Shown here: positions 1 through 7,067 of the stretch, in pieces
How positions within the stretch are numbered: the stretch's first letter is position 1
Layout: each line of letters opens with the position of its first letter
Virus record (IMG/VR): IMGVR_UViG_3300043411_000856
Location: 1-30,764 of that record
Length of the DNA: 30,764 nucleotides
From: a virus
Direction: 5' to 3' (one strand)
Translations under genes and position numbers: made by a program
Notes under the pieces: generated by a model
Told to the model about the DNA's origin: nothing
Databases searched by the model: none
The model's input: only the letters and a program-made list of their open reading frames with translations

Positions 1-2373
1 CTGGTCCTCCTGCGCCGTCAGCTTCTCGTATTCGAGCGCCACGTCGTCGGCGTGCTCGGCCTGCTGGACGAGCAACTTCTTGTCCTCGGTGCGCGCCTGG
101 ACCGCGATCTTCTCGCGCTCCCGCTCGTCCTTCAGCTTCACGTCCTCGGCGTTGGTCTGCGCCTGGATCATCGCGGGGTCGTTCATGCCCGGAGGCAGCG
201 GAACCATCGCCTTCAACTTCGCGACGACGCCCTGCATGGCCTGCGCGGTCTGCTGGGCGAAGGCGTTCTCCATGTCCGGCGGCATCGGCTGGCCGGGCAT
301 CGGAAGCTGGGGCGGGAGCCCGCGCTGCTGCATCATCGGCCCGACCTGCGGGTTCTGGGCCATGGCGCTGAATTCCTGCGCCTTGGCTGCCCAGATGCCC
401 CACAACTCGTGCTCGACGGCATGGCGGAAGATGATCTGCCCCGCCGGCGACTGCGCGAACCCCGGGACCTGGAGCATCAGAAGGTGCGCCATGCAGTGCG
501 CGGCGTGGTCCTGGTCGGGCCGGACCTTGAGCGGCGTTCCCGCGGCGGCCGCCATGTTCTCGGAATTCGGGTCGCCCGTGTAGGGCTGGGGTCCGTCGGG
601 CTGCAGGATGGCGTCGGCGTCGTCGATGCCCGCCCGGCGCAGACTGCGCTTGAACACTTCCTTGACGTTGAACAGCCCCGGCGGCGCCTGGGACGCCAAC
701 TGCATCTCGAACTGCGCCTTGGCGATGCGCTGAGTGGCGGTGAACGACTTCGGGTCGGAAACCGGGACCACGTCCACCCGACCGTCGAAGTCCTGCGCCA
801 TCACGCGCTGATCGCCGCCCTTGACCGAGAACGGATAGCCCTCCTGCGGCGCGTGTTCGGCCACCTGCTCGACCAGCAGGCGGAACTCTTTCCGCTGCGC
901 CTGGTGCATCCGCTTGTGGATCGACGACTGGATCTGGGCGTGGTTCTCGATCAGCGCCAGGACCGTGCCCACGGGCTGCTGGGTCGAGCCATCCCCGATC
1001 TCGGCATCCGCGATGGACGTCAACCGCTGCCCGGCCTCGATGATGCCCGTCATCAGGTTCATCAAGGTGGCGGACGGCTCCTTGTACGGGAGCGGCGCGA
1101 ACATATTGGAGACGGGCTTCGTCGGGTCGATGACGTCGATTTCGCGCCACTCGCCGGGGCCGATGGGCGCGTTGTTCTGCTCGTTCTTGTTGCCCTTGGC
1201 CTTGAGGCCGCCCGGCAGGTTCGCGAACTGTCCCGCATCCACCAACTGCCGCAGCAACGAGGTCGAGGCCCGTGCCAGCCCGCCCGCGATGTGCAGCAGC
1301 CCGAATCCGTAGCAGCCCAGCCCCGGCAGATAGCGGTAGTGGACGAAGTAGGCCCGCCGCTTGAACAGCGGATCGCCCTCGCGCCAGTTCCGGCGGATCG
1401 CCAGAACGACTTGCGATTCCTCGTCCACGGACACGATGTACGGGAGCAGCAGCCCTTCCGGCCGCTCGACCGGGTCCTCTTCGATGTCGAGTTCGGTGTG
1501 GACCTCGAACACCTTGCGTCGCGCCGATGGATCGGATGTCGTCGGGGAAACGCCCTCGATGTCCTGCGCCTTGTCCGCCAGCGGGCCGGCGTCGGCCTCC
1601 TGCGTGACGGGCGTCAGTTCGACATCGCGATAGAAGCCGGCGATCTGTAGCTTCTTGATCTCGTTCGGCGTGTAGAGCAGTTCGTCCGTGACACGGGGGG
1701 CGGTGTCGAGGTCGGATGCGCCATAGCTGATGATGATGTTGTCCGGATGCTTGTAGCGGGACATCACGGACTGGGTCGAAGGATCGAACCAGACCTTGCG
1801 GAACACCGACCCCAGGATCGGCAACCACAACAGCATCTGGTCGAAGTCCGGGTAATAGCCCTCGTCCTGCTCGGTCAGCAGGTAGTTGAGATAGTCCCGC
1901 ACCCGCTCGGACTGGTCGCGGACCTGATCGTTCTCCTGCCCGATGATGACGGTATCGACCGGCCCGCCCTCGGGAAACATCTCGGCGATGGCGCGGGCCT
2001 GGAACTTGATCGCGGCTTCCGTGATCAGCGGATAGGTGACGCCACAGGCGCCAGGGAACGGCTCGGATCGGGGCGTGTTGATGAACCCCAGCAGGTCCAT
2101 GCCGGTCTTGATGCCCTGCTTCCACTCCTCGCGGCTGTCGTCGTCGGCCTTGACGTTGTCGATGACCTCGCCGCCGATCTTGCGCAGCACGTCGTCCGAC
2201 AGCAGTTCGGCGAGGTTGGCGTCCCACTCCGCGGTTTCGATGCTGGGCTCTTCCTCGTCGGGCATCTCGCCGTCGAGGTCGATGATTGCACCACCATCCT
2301 CGGTCGGGATGAGGCTCGGGCTCGGCCCCTCAACAGGCTCGTCCGGTTCCTCGACGAGGTACTGAGTGGCCAT
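1..2373 (-). CDS. Portal protein, C-terminus beyond the window
   Basis: The frame is open for 791 codons from the ATG at 2373 to the left edge, so the end is cut off. Portal proteins form the dodecameric ring at the capsid vertex through which DNA is packaged and to which the terminase docks. An acidic N-terminus (about residues 1-60) is followed by FPGACGVTYPLITEAAIKF near residue 105, a stretch typical of large phage portals, and later by IGDGSTQQPVGTVLALIENH. Pro/Met/Gln-rich segments follow, and the last 50 visible residues are rich in Glu, Lys, Arg and Gln, probably a coiled coil. The gene lies 7 nt downstream of the large terminase stop, the usual terL-portal order. I infer the function from these family-like stretches and the position; the exact portal subfamily is not certain. 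The long plus-strand frames across this region are shadows. Confidence 0.85.
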   Translation of the reverse strand, partial: MATQYLVEEPDEPVEGPSPSLIPTEDGGAIIDLDGEMPDEEEPSIETAEWDANLAELLSDDVLRKIGGEVIDNVKADDDSREEWKQGIKTGMDLLGFINTPRSEPFPGACGVTYPLITEAAIKFQARAIAEMFPEGGPVDTVIIGQENDQVRDQSERVRDYLNYLLTEQDEGYYPDFDQMLLWLPILGSVFRKVWFDPSTQSVMSRYKHPDNIIISYGASDLDTAPRVTDELLYTPNEIKKLQIAGFYRDVELTPVTQEADAGPLADKAQDIEGVSPTTSDPSARRKVFEVHTELDIEEDPVERPEGLLLPYIVSVDEESQVVLAIRRNWREGDPLFKRRAYFVHYRYLPGLGCYGFGLLHIAGGLARASTSLLRQLVDAGQFANLPGGLKAKGNKNEQNNAPIGPGEWREIDVIDPTKPVSNMFAPLPYKEPSATLMNLMTGIIEAGQRLTSIADAEIGDGSTQQPVGTVLALIENHAQIQSSIHKRMHQAQRKEFRLLVEQVAEHAPQEGYPFSVKGGDQRVMAQDFDGRVDVVPVSDPKSFTATQRIAKAQFEMQLASQAPPGLFNVKEVFKRSLRRAGIDDADAILQPDGPQPYTGDPNSENMAAAAGTPLKVRPDQDHAAHCMAHLLMLQVPGFAQSPAGQIIFRHAVEHELWGIWAAKAQEFSAMAQNPQVGPMMQQRGLPPQLPMPGQPMPPDMENAFAQQTAQAMQGVVAKLKAMVPLPPGMNDPAMIQAQTNAEDVKLKDEREREKIAVQARTEDKKLLVQQAEHADDVALEYEKLTAQEDQ

Positions 2374-2380
2374 CTAGCCT

Positions 2381-4669
2381 CTACGCGTAGTAGCTGAAAT
2401 CCCGCTTGCGCGGCTCTTTGGGCTTGGGCTCGTCGAACGGGTCGGTGTCGAGCGAGAGACGGCCGGACTGCCGGAACCGGATCAGGGCTTGGACCGTACA
2501 ATCGACGAGGTCGTCATGCGCTCCGGTGGGGAACGCGGCGCACTGGTCGATGACGAGGTCCGCGAACGGCTTCTTCGGCGCCCAGACGCAGTCGCTCTCG
2601 AAGATCGACTGCACGCTGTAGGCCCGGGATTGCTTGTCCCGATCCGGGGTGTACGCGACCACCGGGATGCCCTGCCGGCGCAACTCCTGGATCAGCGATT
2701 GCCCGCTGGCCTTCTTCTCGATCAGCACGGTATCCGGATCGTGCTTCTTGATCAGCGCCTTGCACTTCGCCCGGAGGTCGGGGAAGTCGACGCGGTCCTG
2801 CCACGCGTCCAGCAGGATGATGTTGTCGTAGACCTTCGGCCCCTTCGTCTCGTCCTCGGTGTCCTTGGAGCGGAAGTAGCCCCAGACCGTCGCCGCGCTG
2901 TAGTCCGCGCTTTCCTTCTCGGAGAACGCAGTGTCGAGGCTGAGGACCACATGCTCGACCGGCGGCGGCTCGTCGCGCTCCCAGCGCTGCCACCACTGGC
3001 GCTTGAGGATGCCGCCTTCGTCTGCGACAGGGCGCTGCATGTAGAGCGCCGACCAGTCGCGCGACGGGAGCGTCCGCTTGATGCGGGCCAGCGCCTCGCT
3101 GTCGAATTTCTCGGGCCACAACGGCTCGCCGTTCGGCAGCACCGCCGGGAAATCGACCGTCTCCCACTCCTCGTGGGCGTGTTCCTTCAACAGCCACCCG
3201 GCGAGGTCATCTTCCCTCCACCTCGTATTATGGGACACCAGCCCGCCCGCGACGAAGTTGTGGGCGCCATCGACCGTTAGATCGTAAACCCTTTCGACGG
3301 CGCCCAGATCGACGCTGACAACTTCGTCAGTATCGATCCCGGACGTATTCGATGGCTCGTTCCAAAATGCTGGTATCGCGAGTTCGTCCTGCAATTCTGT
3401 TGCAGTCGTTGCAGAGCAAGCCTCGCACCCGTCCTGTGTCGTGATTGTGATCCGGGACAAGGTTGGTAACCCAATGCCGGGGTCGGCCGACGCTTCCGTC
3501 TGTTCGGCAGATTGCGCACAGCCCGCCCTGATCGGCGAGCAGCCCATCAAAGTCGGCTTGACTGATCCCGTATCGCCATTCCCGCCGCTTTGCCAGCCGC
3601 CGGTCAGACAAGAGGGATGGCGGCTTTGCGCCGGCGGCCCATTTTGCTTTGTTGTAGTGAGATGCGCACATGCCGCGGCATTTGGCGCGCTTGTCGCACC
3701 CGTCAACCGAACACGAGGTGCCTGCGTAAGCGCCCCTCGGAGCGCGACTATACGCATTCCAGCCCGCAAGTCTTTCGTTCTCACCCATTCAAGACCACCT
3801 TGACCAAGGACCAAGAAGGGATGCCGCGCGTTTGCACGCACAACACTGTTCTTTGTCTTAATCAAATAGGTTTGATCGGGACCATTATCAATGATGGCCG
3901 CTACGTTCGCGCCAACAAACCTTGTGCCATTCCACGAAAGCACTCGATCGCCGGGCTGAATCCTGTCCAGCCGCTTGTTGCCCCCATTCTCCATTGCAAT
4001 CGCGGTGTCGCCGGCGAGGCACTGGATCAACACCACCCGACCGCCGGGCATCAGCCGGGTGTAGGCGACGGCCGGATACCAGTCCTGAAGGTGGCGGCGA
4101 ACCGCCTCGCTGTCCGCGCTCTCCCGGTCCTTGATCGGGTCGTCGATGAGGAACAGGTCCGCACCGCGTCCCGTCGTCGGGCCGCCGACGCCTACCGCGT
4201 AGTAGAGGCCGCCGGACAGCGTGCCGAAGCGCCGGACCGATGCGCTGTCCTGCGACAGCTTGCACCCCGGGAACACGGCCGCGAACTCCTCGTCGCCGAC
4301 GATGTTCCGAACCGCGCGACCGATGTCGTCCGCGAAGTCCTGGTTGTAGGTCGCCGCGATGACCTGGCGATCCGCCTGCCGGCCGAGGAACCATGCCGGG
4401 AACAGGTGCGAGGCCGTCCACGTCTTGCCGTGCCGTGGCGGCATGGTGATGATGAGGCGAGTGATATCCCCGCGCTCTACCGCCTCCAGTTTCTCGGCCA
4501 GGATGCGAAGGTGTGGGGCTTCCTCGTAGCGCGGGTAGATCAGCCGACAGAAGTCAGTGAAGCGATCCGCCGCCCGTATCGTCCGCAGCTCTTTCAGCAG
4601 CTCGCCCGCTCGCGACAAGACCGAGGGCGGCAAGTTCGCCAAGGATGTCGGACTCGCTGCGACGCTCAT
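2381..4669 (-). CDS. terL: Terminase large subunit precursor containing an intein
   Basis: This is the ATPase/nuclease that pumps DNA into the capsid and cuts it. The precursor is 762 aa: N-extein 1-216, intein 217-481, C-extein 482-762. Walker A is MPPRHGKT (76-83) and Walker B is LFLIDDP (172-178). The coupling motif VVLIQ-TRW is split by the intein between Gln216 and Thr482. The RNase H-type nuclease has Asp579 (LSLDT), Glu651 (VLIEKK) and Asp719/720/723 (AHDDLVD). Removing the intein leaves a protein of about 497 aa, the usual TerL length, with all catalytic residues. Splicing is therefore needed for function, since the intein interrupts the ATPase. The ATG at 4669 overlaps the upstream TerS-like gene by 116 nt, which is long but common for terS-terL pairs; no good later start was seen. 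Confidence 0.96.
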   Translation of the reverse strand: MSVAASPTSLANLPPSVLSRAGELLKELRTIRAADRFTDFCRLIYPRYEEAPHLRILAEKLEAVERGDITRLIITMPPRHGKTWTASHLFPAWFLGRQADRQVIAATYNQDFADDIGRAVRNIVGDEEFAAVFPGCKLSQDSASVRRFGTLSGGLYYAVGVGGPTTGRGADLFLIDDPIKDRESADSEAVRRHLQDWYPAVAYTRLMPGGRVVLIQCLAGDTAIAMENGGNKRLDRIQPGDRVLSWNGTRFVGANVAAIIDNGPDQTYLIKTKNSVVRANARHPFLVLGQGGLEWVRTKDLRAGMRIVALRGALTQAPRVRLTGATSAPNAAACAHLTTTKQNGPPAQSRHPSCLTGGWQSGGNGDTGSVKPTLMGCSPIRAGCAQSAEQTEASADPGIGLPTLSRITITTQDGCEACSATTATELQDELAIPAFWNEPSNTSGIDTDEVVSVDLGAVERVYDLTVDGAHNFVAGGLVSHNTRWREDDLAGWLLKEHAHEEWETVDFPAVLPNGEPLWPEKFDSEALARIKRTLPSRDWSALYMQRPVADEGGILKRQWWQRWERDEPPPVEHVVLSLDTAFSEKESADYSAATVWGYFRSKDTEDETKGPKVYDNIILLDAWQDRVDFPDLRAKCKALIKKHDPDTVLIEKKASGQSLIQELRRQGIPVVAYTPDRDKQSRAYSVQSIFESDCVWAPKKPFADLVIDQCAAFPTGAHDDLVDCTVQALIRFRQSGRLSLDTDPFDEPKPKEPRKRDFSYYA
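3327..3788 (-). CDS. Endonuclease VII-type HNH homing endonuclease, out of frame inside the intein
   Basis: This complete 153-aa protein is encoded 2 nt out of phase with the surrounding terL/intein frame. It carries an N-terminal Cys cluster (CSVDGCDKRAKCRGMC, about 26-41) and the recombination-endonuclease-VII signature: CAIC (about 93-96), VPDHNHDTG (about 112-120), RGLLCNDCN (123-131) and a C-terminal ILERAIEYV helix. The zinc Cys pairs and the DH-H core are all present. The ATG at 3788 lies at the end of intein block B, preceded by AAGGTGGT about 6 nt upstream as a ribosome-binding site. The stop at 3329-3327 falls just where the C-terminal splicing domain resumes. It probably cuts intein-less terL alleles so that the intein spreads. 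Independent translation is inferred; a minus-one frameshift from terL could also reach this frame but would give a product unable to splice. Confidence 0.88.
   Translation of the reverse strand: MGENERLAGWNAYSRAPRGAYAGTSCSVDGCDKRAKCRGMCASHYNKAKWAAGAKPPSLLSDRRLAKRREWRYGISQADFDGLLADQGGLCAICRTDGSVGRPRHWVTNLVPDHNHDTGRVRGLLCNDCNRIAGRTRDTSILERAIEYVRDRY
3792..3801 (-). promoter_or_regulatory. Internal ribosome-binding site for the nested HNH gene
   Basis: On the minus strand the sequence AAGGTGGT lies about 6 nt before the ATG at 3788, inside intein block B coding sequence. It matches the anti-Shine-Dalgarno sequence well and supports separate translation of the out-of-frame HNH gene. Confidence 0.55.
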
Positions 4670-4931
4670 GCTTCACGGTGCTTTCGACGGTTTCCTTCGG
4701 CTTGCCGTAGACGCGATTGATGATGGCCTCGGCCGCCGTGACGCGGGCCTTGTCGGATGCCGTCTTGCTGGTGGCGATCTCGTGAAGGGCGCGGATCGCG
4801 TCGGGGGCGAACTGCTTCGCCATCGCCAGCGCGTCGGCCTCTTCGGGCGACAGATTGGGCTTGCCGCCGGGGTTGGCCGACCGGCCCTTGACCCAGTTCG
4901 GATTGCCGCGGCGCTTGGTTTCAGATTCCAT
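4554..4931 (-). CDS. terS: Probable terminase small subunit (DUF5681-like N-terminus)
   Basis: A 125-aa protein directly upstream of, and overlapping, terL. It opens with GNPNWVKGRSANPGGKP, the basic Gly/Pro-rich stretch found at the N-terminus of DUF5681-type phage proteins. A helical region follows (about residues 28-75) with AAEAIINRVYGKPKE, reminiscent of small-terminase DNA-binding segments. Small terminases bind the packaging site and hand DNA to the large subunit. The assignment rests on position and this resemblance, since no decisive catalytic motif exists for the family. The start at 4931 gives the full basic N-terminus; no strong ribosome-binding site is visible. Confidence 0.7.
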   Translation of the reverse strand: MESETKRRGNPNWVKGRSANPGGKPNLSPEEADALAMAKQFAPDAIRALHEIATSKTASDKARVTAAEAIINRVYGKPKETVESTVKHERRSESDILGELAALGLVASGRAAERAADDTGGGSLH

Positions 4932-4960
4932 TCACGGAAATTCAGGCGCGACCGCTGAAA

Positions 4961-5002
4961 TCAGCAGCCACGGCCGCCCTTCTTGGTGCCCTTGCGCTTC
5001 AT
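4961..5002 (-). CDS. Possible 13-codon basic peptide
   Basis: An ATGA overlap with the preceding gene (stop at 5001-4999) opens a tiny frame, MKRKGTKKGGRGC, ending in TGA at 4961. Six of 13 residues are Lys or Arg. It may be a real coupled micro-ORF, or only a reinitiation step on the way to the terminase genes. Nothing else supports it. Confidence 0.3.
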   Translation of the reverse strand: MKRKGTKKGGRGC

Positions 5003-5256
5003 GGCTCGTCCCTTGGTTTGCCGATGTGCACCGAGACCATCATCATGATGTCGACGCCGCACTCGGTGATTTCCGTGATCTGGTCTTCGAACATCGGCAG
5101 AAGCGTCCCGATGTACCGATGCACATCCGACACCGGCATGGTGTACCGGGCCATGGACAGCGCGCGCATCGCCGCTGAGAGCGCGACCGCCTGCTCCGAC
5201 GCCAGAGACAGTTTGTCGAGTTCTGTTTGGATTTTGTGCTCGATCTGCTCTTCCAT
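4999..5256 (-). CDS. Small helical protein of unknown function (85 aa)
   Basis: The start at 5256 overlaps the upstream glycosyltransferase stop as TGATG, which fixes the start. The protein opens with MEEQIEHKIQTELDKLSLAS, a predicted helix, followed by a Met- and Ala-rich helical segment and DIMMMVSVHI near the C-terminus. I recognise no family. It sits between the sugar cassette and the terminase genes and is probably cotranscribed with them. Confidence 0.65.
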   Translation of the reverse strand: MEEQIEHKIQTELDKLSLASEQAVALSAAMRALSMARYTMPVSDVHRYIGTLLPMFEDQITEITECGVDIMMMVSVHIGKPRDEP

Positions 5257-5993
5257 CACCTCACCACGAAACTCGGTTCCGGCCGCCTGATCCCAAGCCA
5301 TTGCTCGGCCACGGCGCCCATGAATTGCTTCCGGGCTCCCTTGTGGTGGAGCATGTAGGCATGGGGGATGGCGGGGTCGTCGGGACAGGCCGGGGGCAGG
5401 TTGTGGGTGTCCATGTCGAGGTACTTGACGCGGACGCCGTGGCGATCGGCGATGCTGCCGGGCTTCAGAAGGGGGTAGCAGATGCGCCGGATGGATTCCT
5501 GATCGCCTGGCCATTCATCGGGACAGTTCGCATAGGCGAGGTCGTAGAAGCGCGTCGCTTCCGCATTCTTGCCCGCAGGCAGGAACACCGCCCCGTTGTT
5601 GAGCCCTTGGGGGCTGTACGGCCCGACCGTGACCGCGACATCCCAATCACCACCATCGAACACGGGCGACGGGTCCTTGAGGAACAGGCAGTCGACGCCG
5701 ACGAAGATGGTTCCACCCTCCCCCGTGCCCATGGCCTGGAGGTAGGCGAGTTGGCCGGCGACGATGGCCCGCATCAGTTTCAGGTCCTGCGTGCCGTCGA
5801 GTGCCACAACGCGGCTGGGCGGGACGTGCGGGATGCTGTCCTCGTTGCCCTTCTCGGTGAGCAAGACGTGGCGGAGGCCGAGGCGGGTGCAGGAGGCTTC
5901 GAGGATGCCGATGGGCTCGTCGTATGCGTGGGCGCGGTCGCCGTACTCGGCGGGGCGGGGGCTGTAGTAGGAAACGATGGTGGGGAGGGTCAC
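5256..5993 (-). CDS. Glycosyltransferase-like protein (GT-A type, nucleotide-diphospho-sugar transferase fold)
   Basis: This 245-aa protein starts at a GTG (5993) that overlaps the previous stop as GTGA. The N-terminus LPTIVSYYS is followed by a Rossmann-like pattern. GGTIFVGVDCLFLKDPSP (about 105-122) resembles the metal-binding acidic motif of GT-A enzymes, and DQESIRRICYP (about 175-185) resembles the conserved acidic segment that follows the sugar-binding pocket in such families. NNGAVFLPAG also fits. It would transfer a sugar from a nucleotide donor to a glycan or protein. It is the last gene of the sugar-modification cassette at 5256-8365. The acceptor is unknown: host surface polysaccharide or a virion protein are both possible. 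Confidence 0.65.
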   Translation of the reverse strand: MTLPTIVSYYSPRPAEYGDRAHAYDEPIGILEASCTRLGLRHVLLTEKGNEDSIPHVPPSRVVALDGTQDLKLMRAIVAGQLAYLQAMGTGEGGTIFVGVDCLFLKDPSPVFDGGDWDVAVTVGPYSPQGLNNGAVFLPAGKNAEATRFYDLAYANCPDEWPGDQESIRRICYPLLKPGSIADRHGVRVKYLDMDTHNLPPACPDDPAIPHAYMLHHKGARKQFMGAVAEQWLGIRRPEPSFVVR

Positions 5994-6760
5994 ACCGGAT
6001 GCCCGGACACCGCGAAGTCGCCCGAGACATCGTCGGGCGTGAACCGCGCGATGGGGGCGAAGCCGTCGTTGGCCGCGGGCTTGGGCCGGGCCGGAAGGCC
6101 GAGGACCGTGTCCCCGGGCCGAACGTCCTTCGTCACCACGGCGCCCGCGCAGATCGTGGCTTCGTCGCCGATGTGGACGCCGGCCAGGATGATCGCGCCG
6201 CAGCCGATGAACACCCGCTTGCCGATCACCGGCGGATTGAACCGCTTCTCCGACCACGCCCCGGCCACGATGGCCTCGGGGTCGCCGTCGTTCGCCATGC
6301 TGACGTGGGGGCCGATGAACGAGCCCTCGCCCACGACCGTGCCGCCGATCAGGGTCGCGTGGTCCATGACGCGGACCCCGTCCGAAACCAGAACATCATG
6401 CGAAATGTTGGCGTAGTGGCCGATGGTGCAGCCGGCGCCGATGACCGCGTTCTCGCGCACCGTGGCATGGGCGCCGATCAGGGAGTTCTTCCCGATCCTG
6501 GCCCCGGCATAGATCACGGCGTGGGCGTCGATGACGCTGTTCTCGCCCACGATGGTCTGGTCGTTCCGGGCCTGCGGAGCATCCGGGGTGCGAGACAGGA
6601 CGTGCCGGCCGGCGGTGGGCTTCCCCACTACGGCGAGCGGCATCACGACCGAACCCCGCGCCAGGATCACCTGGCCGAGCAGGACGGCGAGCGGGTGGAT
6701 GGTGCAGAACGACCGGATCAGGTCGGGGTTTTCGATGATGGCGCGATGGTCAATCGACAT
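5990..6760 (-). CDS. Left-handed beta-helix (hexapeptide repeat) acyltransferase
   Basis: This 256-aa protein is dominated by imperfect hexapeptide repeats of the [LIV]-G-x4 type from about residue 70 to 220, for example VIDAHAVIYAGARIGKNSLI and CAGAVVTKDV, ending in GDTVLGLPARPKP. Such proteins form trimeric beta-helices and transfer acetyl or other acyl groups to sugars or sugar nucleotides. The loop after IGPHVSMAND interrupts the coil, as in sugar O- or N-acyltransferases. The start at 6760 overlaps the upstream gene by 11 nt. It lies between a heptosyltransferase-like gene and a glycosyltransferase, so a role in building or acylating a surface glycan is likely. The substrate cannot be read from the sequence. 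Confidence 0.85.
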   Translation of the reverse strand: MSIDHRAIIENPDLIRSFCTIHPLAVLLGQVILARGSVVMPLAVVGKPTAGRHVLSRTPDAPQARNDQTIVGENSVIDAHAVIYAGARIGKNSLIGAHATVRENAVIGAGCTIGHYANISHDVLVSDGVRVMDHATLIGGTVVGEGSFIGPHVSMANDGDPEAIVAGAWSEKRFNPPVIGKRVFIGCGAIILAGVHIGDEATICAGAVVTKDVRPGDTVLGLPARPKPAANDGFAPIARFTPDDVSGDFAVSGHPV

Positions 6761-7067
6761 CGCCAGTCTCTGTGAATGTGCACCGCAATTCGACTTCCGG
6801 CATCGTGGCCGCTGAAATGCCAAGGAACTGACCATCAGCCCCCGGAAACATGAGAAAATCCCACGCCTCTGATCTTCGGCGCGCGGGGAATGTGGCCCCG
6901 GCGTCGTGCAGATCGTTGAGCGCGCTCTCGACCCGGCGCCATTGCGCCATGAGCCCTTCGTAGGCATTCTCGGCAGCCAGGTTGTACGCCTCGACTTCGG
7001 CCCAGAGCCGCTTCGCGCCGTCCTCGACGGCCTGCCACTTCGTAGCCGCCTGCTCCATGGTCATCAT
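6750..7067 (-). CDS. Unknown 105-aa protein in the sugar-modification cassette
   Basis: The ATG at 7067 overlaps the upstream stop as ATGA. The first 60 residues are predicted helical (MMTMEQAATKWQAVEDGAKR onward, with many Ala, Glu and Arg). The remainder has alternating hydrophobics (FLGISAATMPEVELRCTF) suggestive of beta strands. No family recognised. It is fixed between the TPR/heptosyltransferase-like gene and the acyltransferase and is probably part of the same unit. Confidence 0.65.
   Translation of the reverse strand: MMTMEQAATKWQAVEDGAKRLWAEVEAYNLAAENAYEGLMAQWRRVESALNDLHDAGATFPARRRSEAWDFLMFPGADGQFLGISAATMPEVELRCTFTETGDVD

Larger units (their letters stand above)
3227..4021 (-). mobile_element. 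Intein in the TerL coupling motif, with splicing domains flanking an out-of-frame HNH gene
   Basis: This 265-codon in-frame insert begins with Cys (CLAGDT, block A, precursor residue 217) and ends with VSHN (block G, residue 481). It is followed by Thr482 as the +1 nucleophile. Block B is visible as VVRANARHPFLVL (about 277-289), with Asn where Thr is usual in the TxxH motif. Block F is VYDLTVDGAHNFVAGG (461-476), and the penultimate His480 is present. The splicing domains are about residues 217-310 and 446-481. The middle, about 311-445, is rich in Thr, Ala, Ser, Gln and Pro and resembles no protein domain in this frame. That middle is where the HNH gene is written in another frame. Inteins in terminase large subunits are known; the site here is the strongly conserved QTRW motif. 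Splicing activity is inferred. Confidence 0.93.

Noticed and set aside
52-1650. A 532-codon plus-strand open frame and several shorter ones over the portal region.
   Set aside because: Antisense shadow of a GC-rich gene: Arg/Leu/Asp/His-rich product without domains, while the minus-strand frame gives a coherent portal.
3277-3519. A third minus-strand frame (80 aa) inside the intein.
   Set aside because: It overlaps the C-terminal splicing domain and the HNH gene, has no recognisable motif and no ribosome-binding site.
3327-3800. Programmed minus-one frameshift from the intein into the HNH frame.
   Set aside because: No clear slippery heptamer with a downstream structure was seen, and the product would lose the C-terminal splicing domain; separate initiation at AAGGTGGT/ATG is simpler.
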